Source: Nyssa sinensis (taxonomy: Eukaryota > Streptophyta > Magnoliopsida > Cornales > Nyssaceae). Taken from it: DNA of 64,000 bases. The position numbers and the translations under genes are program-made. Under the pieces are notes generated by a model. It was not told the origin of the DNA, did not search any database, and saw only the letters and a program-made list of their open reading frames with translations. Positions within the stretch are counted from its first letter, which is position 1. Each line of letters starts with the position of its first letter. Positions 24,769-36,009 of this stretch are shown here, one piece after another. Location of the stretch: contig CM018035.1 in NCBI GenBank assembly GCA_008638375.1, forward strand, positions 28,431,807 to 28,495,806, given 5' to 3'.

Positions 24769-25795
24769 AAATGGATTCAAGGTCAATAAGTGTGACAAAT
24801 GTGTATATGTTAAGAACACAAAAAATGGCTTTGTCATTATTTGTCTCTATGTTGATTATATACTCATTATGGGTAGTAATAATGAAGTTATTAAAGATAC
24901 CAAGAAAATGTTAAACAATAAGTTTGACATGAAGGACTTAAGTGTTGTCGATATTATACTTCAGATAAAGATCTCTAAAATATCGAATGGACTAATATTA
25001 TCTCAATCGCATTACATTGAGAGAATACTCAAGAAATTTAAACAAGATGATAGCAGTTTAGCAAGAACAACTGTAGTTGTAAATCTACAATTATCCAAGA
25101 ATAATGGCAAAAGCATATCATAATTAGAGTATGCACAAATAATTGGCAGTCTAATGTATGTGATAAATTGTACCCATCCAAACATAGTTTATGCTATCAG
25201 CAAATTAATTAGATACACAAGTAATCCTAGTCCAGACCATTGGAAGGTAATAGTTAGGATTTTAAGGTATTTGAAATACACTCAAAACTATGGATTGCGC
25301 TACTCAAGATATCCAACAATACTTTAAGGATACTATGATGTAAACTGGATATCCAATATCAAAGACTCAAAGTCCACATGTGGTTATTTGTTTATACTTA
25401 GTAGTGGAGCGGTATCATGGAAATCTTCTAAGCGAACGTGCATTGCTAAATCCATGATGGAATCTGAATTTATTGCATTTGATAAAGTTGGTGAAGAAGC
25501 TGAGTGGCTTCGTTACTTCCTAGAAGATATTCCAAATGGCCAAAACATGTGCCCACTATTTGTATTCATTGCGATAGTCAATCAGCGATTAGTAGGGCAC
25601 AGTCATATGTATAACGGTAAGTCTTGACATATTCGTCGAAGACGTAATACCGTGAAACAATTGCCCTCTAATGGTATTATGACCATTAAATATATAAGGT
25701 CAAAAGATAACATTGCAGATTTGTTAACCAAAGGTTTGACTAGAGAACAAGAGAATAAATCATCAAGGGGAATGGATTTAAAACCTATGCACTAA
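24769..25795 (+). pseudogene. Ty1/copia RT-RNase H remnant (Tork-like)
   Basis: Translation in drifting frames gives the C-terminal RT (KCDKCVYVK, LYVDYILIMGS, FDMKDL, GLILSQSHYIERIL) and then RNase H ([48 protein letters not shown]). The order and wording are those of plant Tork-lineage copia elements. The catalytic YVDD box reads YVDY, so a metal-binding Asp is lost, and stops interrupt the frame at about 25123 and 25327. Gag, protease, integrase and early RT are missing to the left, where an LTR edge sits at 24768. It cannot make active enzyme. Confidence 0.85.
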
Positions 25796-26375
25796 AAGTC
25801 GCCATAATAGCAACCCAACCTAGTTGACTGGAGATCCTAAGATCTAGGTTCAACGGGACAACCGAATTGTGTGTGACTCATTGAGATCATTATAGATATA
25901 AAATCTCATACTCATTCCTATGATAAAAATAGTGATATCTGCATGTTGAATAGAATAAGCTAAGCTTTTAATGATTCTTTGAACTTGTTAAATGCAAGTG
26001 TGCTAGAGTAGGTACTCTTAATAAGAAATCACCTATATGAGTGTGAACTAGGTCAGTTCTATGAGAATGATAAAAGCTAAATTCTCTAAGAGCACTCATG
26101 GAACCAAGAATTGTTCAGAGCCAAGATGAACACAATCATGAGAACCAATCGGTGATAGGAAAGATTCTGTGTGAATACTATTGTCTTAGTTTACACAAAT
26201 GATTGAATAGTTCAAGACATATCTTGTTCACTACTAGTACCCCGATAGCATTTCACAATGGAAGGTTCAAGGCCACAAGTTACCTTTCTCTATACAGGAG
26301 ATTTCCAATTGAACTCTCTCTAAGTGTTTGCGTATCATTTGTATTACTTTCAGTCAATTTCATTCATGTGGGGAT
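25796..26375 (+). other. copia 3' untranslated interior with polypurine tract
   Basis: About 580 bp between the end of RNase H and the 3' LTR with no coding potential. It ends in the purine-rich CATGTGGGGAT at 26365-26375, directly before the TGTTAGAATAAG start of the LTR. Confidence 0.6.
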
Positions 26376-27550
26376 TGTTAGAATAAGTGAGTTTTAAGTA
26401 TAATTTTTGGCTATCTTTGAGCTAAAATTAAAGTGGGTCCCACACATTAATTTTAGTGAGTCCACATAAAAATGTGTTTTCCTCCATAAGGAGATTAAAA
26501 TCATGTATTGGGTTGCTCAAAATCATTAAAGAGTAACTAAGAAATTACCTCTAAACATCACCACTTGAAAATGGTAATAAAAGCTTGAAGCTTGTGGAAA
26601 TCTTGTGTCCCACGTAGGATGGGTATAAGGCTTTTCAAGAATTCATATACAATTACCTCGAAAGAGGGTTTGGGCCCTTAGGAGCACCTAAGTTTTGTGA
26701 ATGGGGGAGGACCTAGCACATGCTTGGTTCACCACACGCGTGCGCCGCTGCCACCCCGCCCCCACACTGAACCATGTCGAATCGGATCGGGCCAAGCTTG
26801 GGCTTGGCCCGCTATGTATATATCTTTTTGGAGAAAATTTATTTAATAATTTTATTTAAATTTTTGAATTCAAAAAAACGTTGTTGTTTTGTTACCAGGT
26901 TAATTAAATTCAAAACGCTGTCGTTTTACGATTGCATTTGAGTTTAAATTTTGACTGAATGGTTGTCTTCTTCATTGGGCGTGACTATGTCTGTTCACCA
27001 TGAACAAATGCGACCCAAACTTCATGCTTGTACCAAACAGGCACAAAATAGTCTATATAAACACCACCGCACTCAACATTCATTCATCAAATTCTTCATA
27101 CATTTTGTGCATCAGTAGTTCATAGAGTTTAAGAGAGTTCAAGTCACAATATTGGTTCGCCAAACATATAGTTAAAGTGCTTTGCATCTGCGTGTATTCG
27201 ATCACTGTATCTTGGGAGACATACGACCAAAAGCTCATAAGTACTACTACGAAGATCGTAATTTATCTTAAGGGCATTATGTAAAACACAAGCCCTGATC
27301 ACTATATAAATTATATAAGTTTGTTTTATGATTTAAGTCTATGTTCTAAGTTTCTGTAGATTGTTCTATAACAATCTTGGTTTCTGTTTTAGTATCTGTT
27401 TCTATTTTGAAAAAATACCAAACTTTGGTTCTGAAAATGAATTTTGTTTTTCAAAATAATTTTCTGTTTTCAAATAACAGATTTTGATTTGATAAAATAG
27501 TTTCTGTTTTTTATTACAACTGATTTTATCAAAACTAATTTATACATTTT
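26376..27550 (+). mobile_element. 3' LTR of the copia element (right edge uncertain)
   Basis: The LTR starts TGTTAGAATAAG after the purine tract. It has a TATA-like CTATATAAACACC near 27053, with transcript-like sequence after it (CATTCATTCATCAAATTC), and the AGATCGTAATTT...AAGGGCATT segment typical of copia R/U5. I cannot fix the right edge because the 5' LTR is absent; 27550 is an estimate. Confidence 0.55.
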
Positions 27551-28222
27551 CATTACAAAAGTTTCCTTACTCTCTTTTTCATTTTTATCCCCTTCCATGT
27601 TTGTGAAGGATTACCCTTTCGATGTTAACTCATGTTGCATAGAAAAGCATTTGTGTTTCTTTAACATTTTGGATTCAAAGGATCTCAAAATTCATTTTGA
27701 TTAATTTCAAAATCAACTTCTGTCTTAAGGGCAAATCAGGTCTTCCACCATTTTTAAATCTATAAAAGAAAGTTCTCAAGCAGAGATACCCACTCGTCAA
27801 ATCAAAATAGTGAAGACATACATATTATAGAGAAAAAGTAGAATATAAACAAGGCAATGGCAGCTTTAAAAAAAAAACCTTCACCCCTTCTGAAGACAGC
27901 ATTCTCTCAAAGAAAGCAAAAAAGTCTAATACTTACAAACACAGCTACTCCTCCAAGAAGAAGAGAAATCACTTTTACAGCAAGAATATTTTCATTGAGT
28001 TAAGAGGTAATGTTGTCCCTCCGCATTGTATTAGTAGGGAAAAAAAGTACAAATATTAAGCAACCTTGAGGATATGGGTTGTGTAATCAAACCAAAAAGA
28101 ACAAACACAAGCTCCAAAAGAAACTGGAAAATAAAATACAGGAGGAAATAAATGGTACTCATCCCCCCTGTACATACTTGAATAGACAAAGGAAAATATC
28201 TTGCATCGTAAATCCTCTCTTC
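27551..28222. other. 3' flank and 3' untranslated region of NFXL1
   Basis: About 670 bp between the copia LTR and the NFXL1 stop codon. The part next to the gene is presumably the 3' UTR on the minus strand. No clear AATAAA on the minus strand and no other gene is seen; the poly(A) site cannot be placed. Confidence 0.4.
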
Positions 28223-31200
28223 TTAATCGTACACCTTCTCCCAGTCATCCACTACATCAGACATCTCCTCAATTTCCCCTTCATGCTGTCCTGCCAAATT
28301 TGAAGCACTTGCTTTAGGTACTAAACCTGAAACCATATGATCATCAACTCTGACAGATGCAGCAGATGAACTCGGAGTGGCTTCAGAGTCCAGAACACTC
28401 CAGCGGTTTGCTGAAGGGGCAATTGGAGCTTCATTTCCCTTCCATGCAGACACCTCCACATCAGCAGAAGCCCCAGACCACTTCTCACCACCCCACAAAT
28501 CCTCCCTCCAATCAGGCTCCTGCACAACAGCCTTCTTCCATGAATTTCCCTTCAGAGCTGCAAGTGCCCCCCCATCCTTGGCCATTCCTGCACCTCCCCA
28601 GGCATTAGAACCCAATGCTGCCACTGCCCCACCATTTTGAAGAACAGCAGCCCCATGATATACAGATCCTTGATCTAATCTCCTCATCGCAGTTGCCGCC
28701 CTAGCAGGATCACTAAAAACAGCCAATGCGTTTTTGTCATTCAACCAGACTAGTTCACATTCCCCACCAAACCTCAGGACCAATGCACTAATGTCTGCAT
28801 CCCTTGGCAAATCAAACAGGGCAACAAGCAGCCTCGGATCCATGTCTACCGAAGGATCAAAAACCAGGGGTTGTAACAAGTTTGCGGGCGTGGAACCTTT
28901 GGCACCAAGCACACGAGCTGGGGCTTTGGACTTGGGTGTAACATGAACAACAATGAAACGCTTTGGCTCCCAGCCAGCAGCATTGATGGAAAGCTTCCAC
29001 CTCTCAGCTATTAACCTCACTGCATCTCTCTTTTCCTTCAACATTGGACAAAAAACATGAACCCTAAGAGCGTTGGTTCCACCTCTGACTCTGCCAAGGA
29101 CCAAGAACTTGCATCTCTCTTCCACAGACAAGACCCACTTAGGATCACGCCTAAACAAGTCTCCAAGCAACTCAGAAACAACAGAATTCTCGCCAAAATG
29201 AAGTGCATCCAAGTTTGGGGGAGTGATACCAAAAGCATCTGCAAGAACCCGTTTACGTTCCATCTTTGAACATTCATCGTCACACATGAGCTTCCTCTGT
29301 CCGAGTGGAATCTTCTTGTCATTTGCATCAATAGGTTGAAGTGCTACAGGCAACTTCTGAATTATAGAAGCCTCAAAAACAGTATCAACATTAAACCCAC
29401 CACTGCAGCCCCCAGCATCACAAGGAACAGTTGCAGTTATTCGACCACAAGAACAAGTGATTGTGAGAGGGACCTCACACCTTACGTCAGGACAAGGAGC
29501 AGAAGGGTGACAAAGAGCAGTACATGTGTGCCTGCAATCTCTCCTGGGAGCTCCACATGTCTGCCCACAAGAAGCCTTAGAACCTGAACTAGATCCACCA
29601 GAAGGATCACAAGGTGGAGGATGACAGGTTCTTGCACATGCATGCATGCCACATTGCCTTGTTTTGCCACAGAGTTTGTTACATCTTATGTCCCTCGACC
29701 CACAAGGTATGTTCCTGAGAACCACATGTCCACCAATGCACTCCTTCGCTATAGGAACTGAACAAGGTGGGCAATCCCCAAAGTGGCAGCTGTGAGAAGA
29801 CAAATGGCCACAAGGCTGGGGAACTGAGCATGAGTACTGACATGAAGGGGGAGGGGTCCCACAAGGCAGCGGAGGAGGGATTGAAGTTCTCCCACAAGCA
29901 CAAGTCAAGTCGGTGAAGAAGGTTTCAAGGCAAGAAGGGCAATGACCGCTGTGACAGAGTGATTCACAAGAATGCTGCCCACACCTCAGCTTCTTTCCAC
30001 AGGGCATTGAGCACAAATGCGGGTCCCAATCATCCACCAGGGAATTGTTGGAATTAGAAAGAGGGCAGCACCGCTCACTGCACCGGTGCCTCCCACAGTT
30101 CTTCTTCCACCCACATGGTTTATCACAGGTAAATTTCTCGTCCTGCATCATCGTTTTGTAGCATTCCACAGTCCGAGAAGTTGAACCACAACGACATTTT
30201 TGGGTGACAGGCACCAGACAAGGTGCACATTCCCCAGCATGGCACACTTCCTTACAGTGATGTATCCCACAAGGGAGTTTTTTGCCACAGATTAGTGAAC
30301 AAGTTGGGATTGGATCCAAACAACTCAGTCGTTCCTTCTGTAAGCTTGTCTTACCACAATAGCATGACCTAGTCCTGCCTGGCAATAAATCACACTCCCC
30401 ACATGGTCCTGGATGGCAAATTTCACCACAGACATGGTTTCCACAGCTAAGCTTGTTTTCACAAGGTGAAATGCAAGAAAAAACACCATCTTCTACATTC
30501 ACTTCTCCCTTCACAGCCATATCTCCACAAAGAAGAGCCTCAGACTTCTTCTTGCAAAAACAAGGGGCATCAATTACAACCTGGCAAGTATCACACGGAC
30601 CTGTATGGCAAACTCGCTCGCACCTATGACGCCAACACCCAAGAAGTTTATCGCAACGCTGACCACAGGTAAGAACAGATTTCCGATCAAAGCATCTTGT
30701 GGTGATTATCTTCTTCCCACATGGGCACAACCGAGGTGGAGCAAAAGCCTTACAGGGGGGGCATGGACCAGGGTGGCATTGCAGGACACAAACATGAGGA
30801 CAAAGATCCTCTTTATTCACACCAGAACCCGGAACTTCCTTCTCAAGCAGCTTCCCGCAAGGTTCTCCACAAGAATGCGGCGTCAAATACAAATCCGATG
30901 GTGGATCTGGCCTCTTCCCACAGAAGCAAATATACCGAATATCCTTTGATGCCATAAGCTGTATGGATTGACATCCCGGGCATCGCCAGTTAAAACCTTG
31001 ATTCTTCTCTGCTGACAAATCAGCAGAAGTAGGAGCCCTAGCCCATTTCTTGATACAATTCAAATGAAAAATCGAGTAACAGCTCGAGCATGACCAAATA
31101 GGTGCGGATCTCCTCACCATATCATAACAAATCATGCATTCAACAGTGCCCTTCATAAGCTTATCCTGAATTTCTTGCACAAGTTGAGGCAAACCCATAT

Positions 31201-31501
31201 CAATCAATCCTTTTCCCTCCTTAGTTTCCCTCTCACCCTCTGTCCTATGATTCAAAGGCCGACCAGTATGACCCCTTGGACCCATATTCACCCTATGCCG
31301 ACTGCCTGGTGGTGCTGTGCTATAATTAGAGTCTCCATCATTTCTATTTGGATTTGAATTGAAACTCGATGGTAGGTTCACCACAGTGGTGGCGGTTGTG
31401 GCAGTAGCGGTGGCTCCTCTAGGAACCCACTCTTGACGACCACTTTGAACAGGAAATCTAGATCTATTATCCCTTCGATCGTTTCGGACTTGAAAGCTCA
31501 T
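28223..31501 (-). CDS. NFXL1: NF-X1-type zinc finger protein NFXL1
   Basis: A single uninterrupted coding exon for 1092 residues. The start chosen is the ATG at 31501 (MSFQVRND), because the open frame upstream to 31543 begins only with GTG, and plant NFXL1 proteins begin MSFQVR. Residues about 122-177 form a RING-like C4HC3 domain (CMICYD...CSSCYSIFHLNCI...CPGC). About 205-710 is a Cys-rich array of at least nine NF-X1 fingers (CGNHVCGEICHPGPCGEC, CGQHSCESLCHSGHCPSC and others); one has CWRH where CGRH is usual. The C-terminal third is conserved (ALVLRFGGECELVWLNDKNA, RRM-like by inference) and ends VVDDWEKVYD, as in the Arabidopsis protein. Length and order match a full, functional NFXL1. 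The Arabidopsis orthologue is a nuclear regulator tied to salt stress, defence and trichothecene responses, with possible E3 ligase activity. No stops, frameshifts or insertions are seen. It is the only host gene here. Confidence 0.96.
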   Translation of the reverse strand: MSFQVRNDRRDNRSRFPVQSGRQEWVPRGATATATTATTVVNLPSSFNSNPNRNDGDSNYSTAPPGSRHRVNMGPRGHTGRPLNHRTEGERETKEGKGLIDMGLPQLVQEIQDKLMKGTVECMICYDMVRRSAPIWSCSSCYSIFHLNCIKKWARAPTSADLSAEKNQGFNWRCPGCQSIQLMASKDIRYICFCGKRPDPPSDLYLTPHSCGEPCGKLLEKEVPGSGVNKEDLCPHVCVLQCHPGPCPPCKAFAPPRLCPCGKKIITTRCFDRKSVLTCGQRCDKLLGCWRHRCERVCHTGPCDTCQVVIDAPCFCKKKSEALLCGDMAVKGEVNVEDGVFSCISPCENKLSCGNHVCGEICHPGPCGECDLLPGRTRSCYCGKTSLQKERLSCLDPIPTCSLICGKKLPCGIHHCKEVCHAGECAPCLVPVTQKCRCGSTSRTVECYKTMMQDEKFTCDKPCGWKKNCGRHRCSERCCPLSNSNNSLVDDWDPHLCSMPCGKKLRCGQHSCESLCHSGHCPSCLETFFTDLTCACGRTSIPPPLPCGTPPPSCQYSCSVPQPCGHLSSHSCHFGDCPPCSVPIAKECIGGHVVLRNIPCGSRDIRCNKLCGKTRQCGMHACARTCHPPPCDPSGGSSSGSKASCGQTCGAPRRDCRHTCTALCHPSAPCPDVRCEVPLTITCSCGRITATVPCDAGGCSGGFNVDTVFEASIIQKLPVALQPIDANDKKIPLGQRKLMCDDECSKMERKRVLADAFGITPPNLDALHFGENSVVSELLGDLFRRDPKWVLSVEERCKFLVLGRVRGGTNALRVHVFCPMLKEKRDAVRLIAERWKLSINAAGWEPKRFIVVHVTPKSKAPARVLGAKGSTPANLLQPLVFDPSVDMDPRLLVALFDLPRDADISALVLRFGGECELVWLNDKNALAVFSDPARAATAMRRLDQGSVYHGAAVLQNGGAVAALGSNAWGGAGMAKDGGALAALKGNSWKKAVVQEPDWREDLWGGEKWSGASADVEVSAWKGNEAPIAPSANRWSVLDSEATPSSSAASVRVDDHMVSGLVPKASASNLAGQHEGEIEEMSDVVDDWEKVYD

Positions 31502-32040
31502 ATTCCGATTCTGAGATGTAAAACGCCCAAAATCTCTACCCACCCTCGGTTTTCTGATTCAAATTCAATCGAATCAGTTGACAATAGGGTACACGAAAAT
31601 GAAACCCTAGCTTCAATTCCTTTGTAACTGAAAAATAATTCAAAAAAATAAAAAAGAAGAAGCTAGAATTCTATAAAAGGCGGTTGACTGAATCAGATTA
31701 AATAATGGAAGAAAAAAAATAAAAACGAGAAACCCTAGGATCTGTAAAGCAGCTTAAAACTGAAACCCTAATTTAAATTCATGTTTCATACATTCACCCT
31801 ACATATACATGTACATATATCTTATAGATATATAATAGAAAACATAATACCAATTAAAGAACAAAGGAAAAAAGAAATACCAGATCAAAACGAGTCGCGG
31901 AAATAATAAATCTTGACGAACGGCAAAAATGACGCACCAGCACCACTTGTTGAGTTGTTTCTCTATAGATTCTCCCCAGTAAACTTTATCTATCTTCTTG
32001 ATAGATTGCAAGTATCGGTTTGTTTCTCAGAGAGAAATCT
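31502..32040 (-). other. NFXL1 5' leader with a probable intron (31628-31880)
   Basis: From a TATA box at 32071-32077 the leader runs about 540 bp to the ATG. A good donor (GGTATTTC, intron starting at 31880) and a pyrimidine-rich acceptor (ATTTTTCAG ending at 31628) would remove 253 bp of T-rich sequence. The first part is CT-rich (CTCTCTCTTCGTCG), typical of plant leaders. The intron is an inference from splice motifs; an alternative acceptor TTTACAG lies near 31746. Confidence 0.45.
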
Positions 32041-32070
32041 AACGACGAAGAGAGAGGGAGGGGTTGGAGC

Positions 32071-32077
32071 ATTTATA
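32071..32077 (-). promoter_or_regulatory. TATA box of NFXL1
   Basis: The minus strand reads CCTATAAATGC. Start of transcription is expected some 30 bp downstream near 32040, before a CT-rich leader. The position relative to the gene and the lack of another candidate support it. Confidence 0.6.
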
Positions 32078-32100
32078 GGAGGCCTCGGCTTGGGGCACAA

Positions 32101-33400
32101 GCGAGCGTTTCGAGACTCGTCGGTCACGTTAATCGCGAGTGGACCGTGAGCTAGATGCCAATTGTTAATGAGCGCGTGGATGCTTGGTGCGCACACAACA
32201 TAAGTTACGTATTAATAATAATGCAATGGGCGTGGAAAGTTTAAATGGAGTTTCTAATGGGATTTGGGCCTCTTAATGTCAAGTCCAATTAATCGTGCCA
32301 TGCACATTTGCGACGGCCTTTCTTTCTTTCTTTCTTTTGTTTGTTACATTTTTTTATTTTATAATTGAAAACAATTTCATCCATGCAATAAAATTTCACG
32401 GACCAAACAATACAAGGCGAAAAACTTTAAGTCGGGAAGGAAATCAAATGAAAATGGAATAATTTTATTTCATTCTTTTATTTAGCTAAATACATAAAAT
32501 AAATAGTAATTATCTTTCATCATTTTATTTGAACAATATAATTATTAAAATATAATAAAATTTAAATTAAATATTTCAAAACATCTTTCTAAATTAATTA
32601 AGAAATTTCAAAGTCTTAAAATATGTAGACTCAAAAGTAAGTTTTTGATTTTTAAGACGTTCTTTCCTTGAGAATTTGTTGGATCTCATACATAAGGCTA
32701 TAAACAAAACAGTGATCAATTGAATGTACTCTTGATACGCGGAGCTCATAGGTTCAAAATCGTCATAATGTATTGTTTTTCATATGTTACTGTTTACATT
32801 GTACCCCATGCTTAGATGTCGATCATCAGCCACATAGATATGGCCACATAATTGAAGTATTTTTAGACTCAAAACCTGATGATTTGTCTATATGTTAGGA
32901 TTAGCCCATTAAGATTAGCAACATGCACGTGCTAACACAGACGAGGAAGAAAGTATTAATTCCTAGGTCGTAAGATTATAAGACAAACATTGAAGATCAT
33001 GAATGCTAGGTAGTCAACTAAGTGTCAAAACTAAGACATCTATCTAACTTAGATTGGTGACTAAGTGGTATGGCAATGAGAATGTCCAAATATTAGGACA
33101 TCCACCAAGGAAGTCACATAGAAAATTTCTAAGTCAATAATCTTGAAGGATTAGAGGCTTAAGGGTGCGTTTTTACGTCCAGGTGATCAATCCTATCATT
33201 CTGAAAACACGAGACATGTGGTAACTATAGATAGAGCCTTAACAATGCATAAACAACATGGTTTGAAAATAAGACATAGGGGGTTTGTTTGTAGTAATTG
33301 TGGAATTTGTTTGTATAAACAACATGTTCTAAAGCCCCTCCTTATCATTCAATTATTTCATGATTGATTCATGTATAATTAAGGAGAGTAAAATTTGGGA
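32101..33400. other. intergenic, upstream of NFXL1
   Basis: AT-rich sequence with a (TTTC)n run at 32317-32338 and no credible ORF, RNA or repeat family that I recognise. The 500 bp next to the TATA box presumably hold the NFXL1 promoter. Confidence 0.5.
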
Positions 33401-33700
33401 TTATCGAAAAAGTTTCGAAATTCAATGATTCACATTTCTATTTTTCTGATGCTGCACATTTCGACCGCACATCGTAGGCTCCTGTGCGAGGTATTGTCCG
33501 TTTTGCCCGTAGGCTCACGGCTTTGTCCTTGTAAAATGGCCTTCACAAAGGAGAGAGAGACTGGGTGCTTAAGTGTTGTCACAGTTCTCGACTCTTAGCC
33601 GATGTGGGATTCATGATTGCATCAGTGCCCCTCAGTCAAGGACTGAGGAGCACAAGAGATGGCAGGTACGTGGCCTGTTACGCGTGTTGCTAAACTAAAG
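33401..33700. other. unresolved repeat-like stretch
   Basis: It contains phrases common in plant repeats (GTATTGTCCGTTTTGCCC near 33492, CTCACGGCTTTGTCC near 33514, GCCGATGTGGGATTC near 33598) that remind me of small non-coding LTR elements, but I cannot define ends. A purine tract before the Tat LTR follows at 33701-33716. Confidence 0.3.
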
Positions 33701-34284
33701 CTCAAGGGGGGAGTAGCTGTTATGCCATAAAGTGACAGACCAACCTCCACATGACACGTGTACCTACAAAGCAGCCAAAGGTCATCCATTCAGAGTAGAT
33801 CTAAGCACAAGGCCTTCAGAGCTTATGTATCAGATGACCGTGCAGCCCTCAAACCCATTCCTAGCTCGGAAGACACCGAAACCATTCAAAAGAGGGTTCA
33901 GAGCTCGTCACCGCCTTAAGCACCCTACCAAGCTAAGAATAAGGAAACAATATACAATAAGGAAATTGCCACTTTCGGATATCGATCAAGCACAATGTCC
34001 AACATGGTAACTGTCATTTCCTGGTGATCAAATCCCTACTTACATGGCTTCAAATCCTAATCAAATTGGGAAGTCCACAGCTTATAAATAAAGCCCTAAG
34101 GTGCGCGTTATTGGTTCATGGTCATTCAATTACTTTCAATTACAATCTTTCAATTCAGTTTATTAACTTTATCATCGGAGCGGCTACCGTCGGAGCCAAC
34201 CCGGTGGCCCTCTGATCTCTTTTCTTTTGAGTGTTCGGCAGGCGAAAAAGAGCGGAGCCCCACTAATCAAAAAGTGGGGCATCA
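33701..34284 (+). mobile_element. T2: second Tat remnant (polypurine tract and 3' LTR)
   Basis: The purine tract CTCAAGGGGGGAGTAG at 33701-33716 is followed by the LTR TGTTATGCCATAAAGTGACAG at 33718. The LTR has TATAAATA at 34083-34090, the GAGCGGCTACCGTCGGAGCC segment near 34177, and ends GGGGCATCA at 34284 (567 bp). It is the same family as T1 and T3 but a different subtype. The interior is lost. Confidence 0.75.
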
Positions 34285-35209
34285 TTTTCCAATAGTAAAA
34301 ATCAATGATCGAAGTCCCAAAAGGCTCTAAAAGATGCATCTAGGTGGTGTATTACAAAACACTCATTAGAACTGAAGGTATAGGTCTCGACCTTTAGGTG
34401 TTGAAGCTTGTTCAAACAACCTATACACCTCATTTAAACGAGGTGAGACATTAGTTTACTTTTGACTTGATTTCGAATTTTGACCTCAATACACTGCATA
34501 CTACTCATAAGACTAGAATCAAAAGCTAAAAATAACCTAAAAAAAAAAACTTTGAGCTTGAAGGAATTAAATTACACAATTTAATATAATATCCCTAAAA
34601 TTTGAATTTTCTAAAATTTTTAATTAACTCAAGATTGGTTTATAATATGATTTGAGTCAATTATTAATGTTCCCTAAACTAAATATGTCACCATCAAGTC
34701 TTGAACACTTGATCAGACTCAACAATTCATCCAACATATTATCTCATGGTGAATTGACTAGGAATTACTCCACAAGTAGTTCCCTATCAGTTAGAAACAT
34801 TATGATGTTTTATGATTCAACCGATAATAAACAAAAATAACTATAATAAACTAACCTAAGTGTTGACTTGACCAATATAACCAAGAACTCCCCCATAATT
34901 TTTTCCAATCTTAAGCTTTTTAAGATTTCTCAATTTTTAATTTTTCAAGCTGCATTTCACACTATTGAGTAGTCAACTCTTTTTAGCGGTAAACTCATTT
35001 GATAACTATGCATTATCCCATAGGTGGCTATATCCTTTTTCTAATTTTTTTGTTTTTCAATTTTGAACTTGTGTAATGGTTAAAAATAACTGCCTAAGTA
35101 TTTCTAGTCATGGACTTATTGTAAGTTGAATAAGAAAGTGTATTGTCTACAACTTTAAAAGGTCCCACCTCATGAAATAATCTACATATGTAAGTTCTTT
35201 GAGGTTATG
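34285..35209. other. intergenic, no gene seen
   Basis: AT-rich DNA without a credible ORF, repeat unit or RNA gene. The short ORFs are chance. Confidence 0.5.
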
Positions 35210-35565
35210 TGTCACGCCCCCAACCCGGTGGCCTTATCAAGGTCATATGAATCCTAACTGGAAAGTAAATTAACTAACCATCCTAAATCAATACATTAAA
35301 AATAGCCTTTTTAGTTCATTATCATGCTTTTACTTATTCAAGTCCCGTGACATGATTAAATAAAATAGTCTATCTTTAGGTTTGTTTGTTCTATAATTAT
35401 TCATCCATAAGATACAAATATACAATCAAGATTACAATATTTAAAGCATACTCTAACTAATCATATATAATACTGAGTCCAATATAAATTTACATGTACC
35501 TGAAAATCTAAATAAAGGTATGGCCACCCTTGAACAAATGATACAATATACAAATAAAACTATAT

Positions 35566-35570
35566 AGTAT
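35566..35570. other. target site duplication AGTAT (left copy)
   Basis: Matches 47259-47263 exactly, directly outside the TG and CA ends of the T3 LTRs. Confidence 0.95.
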
Positions 35571-35757
35571 TGATATACCATAAAAAGACAGGCCAATCAA
35601 CACTTGACACGTATGACCACAGTCCGATTTATGTTCAGCTAGCATGATTCTCGCTCAGCCAATGACATCCAGATCATCACATAAGGTCGGAAGTGACCAA
35701 ACAAATATATCCAGAACTGATCACAGGGTCCAGACCAGAGCTTCAGATCTCGTCACC

Positions 35758-35902
35758 GCCTTAGCGGATTCCGAGCAAAGAATAGGGAAACAGTCTCCAA
35801 TACGGAAACTACCATTTATGATTATCTCTGCCTTAGCGGATTCCGGGCAGAGGATAAGGAAGCAGTCTCCAAATACGGAAACTACCATTTATGATTATCT
35901 CC
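35758..35902. repeat. 72-bp direct repeat inside the T3 LTR
   Basis: GCCTTAGCGGATTCCG...GATTATCTC is present twice, 72 and 73 bp long. The same pair occurs in the 3' LTR at 46818-46962. Its place upstream of the TATA box suggests a duplicated U3 enhancer-like segment; function is inferred. Confidence 0.9.
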
Positions 35903-36000
35903 ATCTACGACTCAATGCCCACAAGGTAACTGCAATCTCCGATGATCATATCCCTATATTCATGGCGTCGAATCCTAATCAACTTAGGAAAGCTTCGGCC

Positions 36001-36009
36001 TATATATTA
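36001..36009 (+). promoter_or_regulatory. TATA box of the T3 LTR
   Basis: TATATATTA, with the same arrangement as TATAAAT in the T1 LTR and TATAAATA in T2, each followed by AAACCCTA-like or AAGCCCTA sequence. The RNA start is expected near 36030. Confidence 0.7.

Noticed and set aside
31502..31543. NFXL1 starting at 31543 (14 residues longer)
   Set aside because: That position is GTG. The ATG at 31501 gives MSFQVR, as in plant relatives.
28321..31543. Several plus- and minus-strand ORFs overlapping NFXL1
   Set aside because: They are shadow frames of a well-supported gene and show no domain of their own.
33401..33717. Cassandra-type small LTR element with 5S sequence
   Set aside because: Some phrases look familiar, but no 5S rRNA promoter boxes or LTR pair are present.
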